Positions 12,475 to 14,637 of a DNA stretch of 14,637 nucleotides are shown here, piece by piece; within the stretch, counting starts at the first letter, position 1; each line of letters begins with the position of its first letter. This DNA comes from Planctomycetales bacterium (lineage in GTDB: Bacteria; 4484-113; JAFGCY01). A program made the translations under genes and the position numbers. The DNA lies in the NCBI GenBank assembly GCA_024645305.1, contig JAHEFU010000052.1, forward strand, positions 1 through 14,637, written 5' to 3'. The notes under the pieces are model-generated. The model made no database searches. It saw nothing but the letters and a program-made list of their open reading frames with translations, and was not told where the DNA came from.

Positions 12475-14637
12475 TTAGGGCAGCAGGGTCGGATCAATCC
12501 AGTTGATCATGTTCTGCATGTACTGGCCCTGGGTACCGACCACACCGGTATTCATGTTACCGCCGAAGTACGGGGTCATGAACTTGAAGTAGTGGCCAAC
12601 CCAGACGCAGACACCGCCCGGAGTTCCGCCACCGTTCTTGTCGAACTTGGTGACGTCGCAGCGGTCTGTGCTGTACTCCCAGGAACCCTGGACAGCACCG
12701 GCTGTCAGTGCCGGAAGATCGAAGTAACCGCTGGTGTACCAGGGATCGATGCCCGGGTTTGAGCCGTTCTGGCTGCAATGGTCCACCTGCAGCATGTTGG
12801 CACCGCCCGGTCCCGTCTGCAGGCCCGGATCGATGATGTGCTGGGTGTACCAGTCACTGTCGAACTGGTGACGCTCATTCATGAACGCTGTACCACCACC
12901 CATGTACTGCTGGTGCATGACCAGTCCGGTGTCGAAGGTCTCCCAGACTGTCTCACCAGGCATGAACAGCAGCAGGTTACCGCCGGTGGATCCGCCGTTG
13001 TCGATGTAATCCTTGAGGATCGTCATCTCAGCAGCGAGGATACCGGGGCTGCCCAGTCCGTACCACTCATGCTCTGTCAGCCAGATCACGAGATCGTAGC
13101 CATAGAGGTCAGCACCGGAGGTGATGCTGGCCCGCGGAATGACGGTCTGTCCGGGGAGGAAAGTGTCAATCGCCGCGAGGCAATCCGCCGGGCTGGTGTC
13201 CAGGGCGTTGAGGTTGTCATCAACGATCGCATAGGAAATGCCGGGCTTCAGCGGGACCTGGTCAGGCCAGAAGAAGGAAGCGCTGGCGGAGGGCACGTCA
13301 CCGTCGTCGACCTTGAGGGCGAAGAAGTAGTCCCCATCGCCGCCGGCCGCTGTCGGGTCAACGTTGACCACGTCACTCCAGGCTCCATTGGCATTGTGCG
13401 ACGTGTAATCGTTGATCACGTTGCCGCTGTTGCCCCAGGAGATGAAGTCATAGTTCCAGTCCAGGCTCATGTCGTAGTTCGGGAAGCCGTTGGCAATGAT
13501 GAAACTCAGGGTCACATCATAGTCCGGTCCGGAACCGCTGACGGTGTCCTTCGGATCATCCAGGTCAGGATCATCAAAGAGGGAAACCGGGTAGTTCGGG
13601 TCACCGACGTCCACCAGGTAGCAGCCACCCTCGAGGAAGGTGTCGCCGTCAGGTGCGAAGTTCGGATAACCGTTCAGGTCGTCGAAGTAGTCATCGTAGG
13701 CATCCACATCGGTGAAGAAGCGGACACGCACGGGGAACTTGTCAGCGGCTTCATTGATGACACCGTTACGGTTGATGTCACCGTCCCAGCCCTTGACGAC
13801 GGCATAGTCGAAGTCGACTGTGCGGCCTTCGCCGGGGGTGGTGAACTGATAGTCGCTGCGCAGGTACAGCCATAGGTCGCGGCCCACCTGGATGTCATGG
13901 TCCTCGATGAACTCGTACCACTGGATGCTGCCTTCACCGTAGTAACCGACGGGGCTGTCAGCATTGTCCAGCTTGACGCTGTGGTGACCGGGATACATCG
14001 CCCAGGCCAGGTAGGCCGGGGTTCCGCCATAGGTCGTGCCCTGCGGCCAATGTGCAATGGCTTCAGCGGCGAGCAGGTCGGTGTCGTTGTTGAACGTCAG
14101 GTTCGGGCCGAAGGCATCGCCATAGGAGGCGGTGCTGATGTCGCCGAAGCCCTGGGTCTCGCTGGCGAAGTAGGCTGCTGCAAACCCCAGGCCGAGCACG
14201 CCCGGATCGAATGTGCCACCGTAGGGGGCGTTGTACTTCGTCCAGTCCGCACTGATGTCACTCAGCGGGATACCGCCGTAGTTCACGTCAAGGATCTCAG
14301 CGACTTCCACCGTGCCGGGGGTCACGCCGAGGCTGTCATCCCACTCCACGAAGCAGTAGAACGGGAACTGGTAGTCAAGGTCGTTGCCATTGAGGCCGCC
14401 GTCATCGTCACCAGGCGTACGCACGCCGGTGTCGTACTCGACAGCGTAGTCAAAGCCCGGAGTCACATCCGGTCCGTACACGTTGGAGCTGTTCGGGTCC
14501 GGGTAGTTCTGGCCACCCACGCCCGCTGAGCCCTGTGTCACCTGGCCGTTCACCTTGTCCCAGGCAATCGGGGTCACGCAGACGATTTCCGGAGGACCAT
14601 CGTACTCCTCGAATCCCCCGCCGCCACCGCCGCCGGC
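12475..14637 (-). CDS. Large acidic secreted/cell-surface protein, C-terminal part (partial)
   Basis: The frame is open through the right edge, so the visible 720 residues are C-terminal and the true start lies outside. The first visible residues are a run of seven glycines, then FEEYDGPPE, which looks like a hinge between domains. The protein is rich in Asp, Gly, Tyr and Trp and poor in Lys, typical of secreted proteins. The first half has no family I recognise. Near 13741-13785 it has D-G-D-I-N-R-N-G-V-I-N-E-A-A-D, an EF-hand/dockerin-type calcium loop. From about 13245 to 12930 it reads 'ISYAIVDDNLNALDTS ... YDLVIWLTEHEW ... LKDYIDNGGSTGGNLLLFMPGE', the layout of a GATase1-like alpha/beta domain often found in surface proteins, with no catalytic Cys-His-Glu evident. 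Several C-terminal cysteines could form disulfides. There is no LPxTG, PEP-CTERM or obvious sorting tail. Confidence 0.7.
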   Translation of the reverse strand, partial: AGGGGGGGFEEYDGPPEIVCVTPIAWDKVNGQVTQGSAGVGGQNYPDPNSSNVYGPDVTPGFDYAVEYDTGVRTPGDDDGGLNGNDLDYQFPFYCFVEWDDSLGVTPGTVEVAEILDVNYGGIPLSDISADWTKYNAPYGGTFDPGVLGLGFAAAYFASETQGFGDISTASYGDAFGPNLTFNNDTDLLAAEAIAHWPQGTTYGGTPAYLAWAMYPGHHSVKLDNADSPVGYYGEGSIQWYEFIEDHDIQVGRDLWLYLRSDYQFTTPGEGRTVDFDYAVVKGWDGDINRNGVINEAADKFPVRVRFFTDVDAYDDYFDDLNGYPNFAPDGDTFLEGGCYLVDVGDPNYPVSLFDDPDLDDPKDTVSGSGPDYDVTLSFIIANGFPNYDMSLDWNYDFISWGNSGNVINDYTSHNANGAWSDVVNVDPTAAGGDGDYFFALKVDDGDVPSASASFFWPDQVPLKPGISYAIVDDNLNALDTSPADCLAAIDTFLPGQTVIPRASITSGADLYGYDLVIWLTEHEWYGLGSPGILAAEMTILKDYIDNGGSTGGNLLLFMPGETVWETFDTGLVMHQQYMGGGTAFMNERHQFDSDWYTQHIIDPGLQTGPGGANMLQVDHCSQNGSNPGIDPWYTSGYFDLPALTAGAVQGSWEYSTDRCDVTKFDKNGGGTPGGVCVWVGHYFKFMTPYFGGNMNTGVVGTQGQYMQNMINWIDPTLLP

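Noticed and set aside
12778..13875. 365-codon plus-strand frame opposite the large secreted-protein gene
   Set aside because: It is a shadow frame: Val/Asp/Glu-heavy composition mirroring the complementary gene, no family resemblance, and the minus-strand protein has coherent domains.

Overview
The window reads as a chromosomal segment of a free-living, fairly GC-rich bacterium from a phylum I cannot name from sequence alone. It has a standard rpsB-tsf operon, three or more lipobox lipoproteins, and a very acidic secreted protein of the kind seen in uncultured environmental lineages. A 28-residue peptide resembles the bS22/mS38 (AURKAIP1/COX24) ribosomal proteins. No rRNA, tRNA, CRISPR array, transposase, integrase or phage gene is visible. 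Base composition is fairly even, apart from AT-rich islands around 600-900 and 11220-11350.

Layout: 1-448 (+) is the C-terminal part of a SAM-dependent methyltransferase cut by the window edge. 603-689 (-) is the tiny basic ribosomal-type peptide. 985-2205 (+) is a BMP/Med-like solute-binding lipoprotein, convergent with a six-helix membrane protein at 2217-3269 (-). 3446-5407 (+) is rpsB-tsf with a clear promoter and terminator; S2 carries a long Ala/Pro/Glu tail. 5592-6482 (-) encodes a DUF58 protein and 6539-7285 (+) a DUF2071 (YqjF-like) protein, transcribed divergently from back-to-back promoters. 7382-8095 (-) is a lysine-rich, histone-H1-like protein with its own promoter and strong terminator. 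8256-9158 (-) is a PhnD-family lipoprotein. 9208-11201 (-) is a two-gene operon: an NrtR-like Nudix/winged-helix regulator followed by a coiled-coil, acidic-linker, NYN/PIN-like protein. 11383-11979 (+) is a lipoprotein with a peroxiredoxin fold whose peroxidatic cysteine position is serine. 11980-12474 is non-coding and ends in a strong terminator. 12475-14637 (-) is the C-terminal 720 residues of a large secreted protein.

Two cross-cutting points stand out. First, about half of the transcription units lack a Shine-Dalgarno sequence and instead have a sigma70-like -10 element 6-10 bases before the start codon (DUF58, DUF2071, PhnD-like, peroxiredoxin-like, probably the membrane protein), which suggests leaderless transcripts. 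Ribosomal, operon-internal and lysine-rich genes have good Shine-Dalgarno sequences. Second, the NrtR-like regulator with its putative NYN ribonuclease, an AT-rich palindrome over its -10 and a divergent inactive-looking peroxiredoxin lipoprotein form the best candidate for an undescribed module. Its function is inference only.
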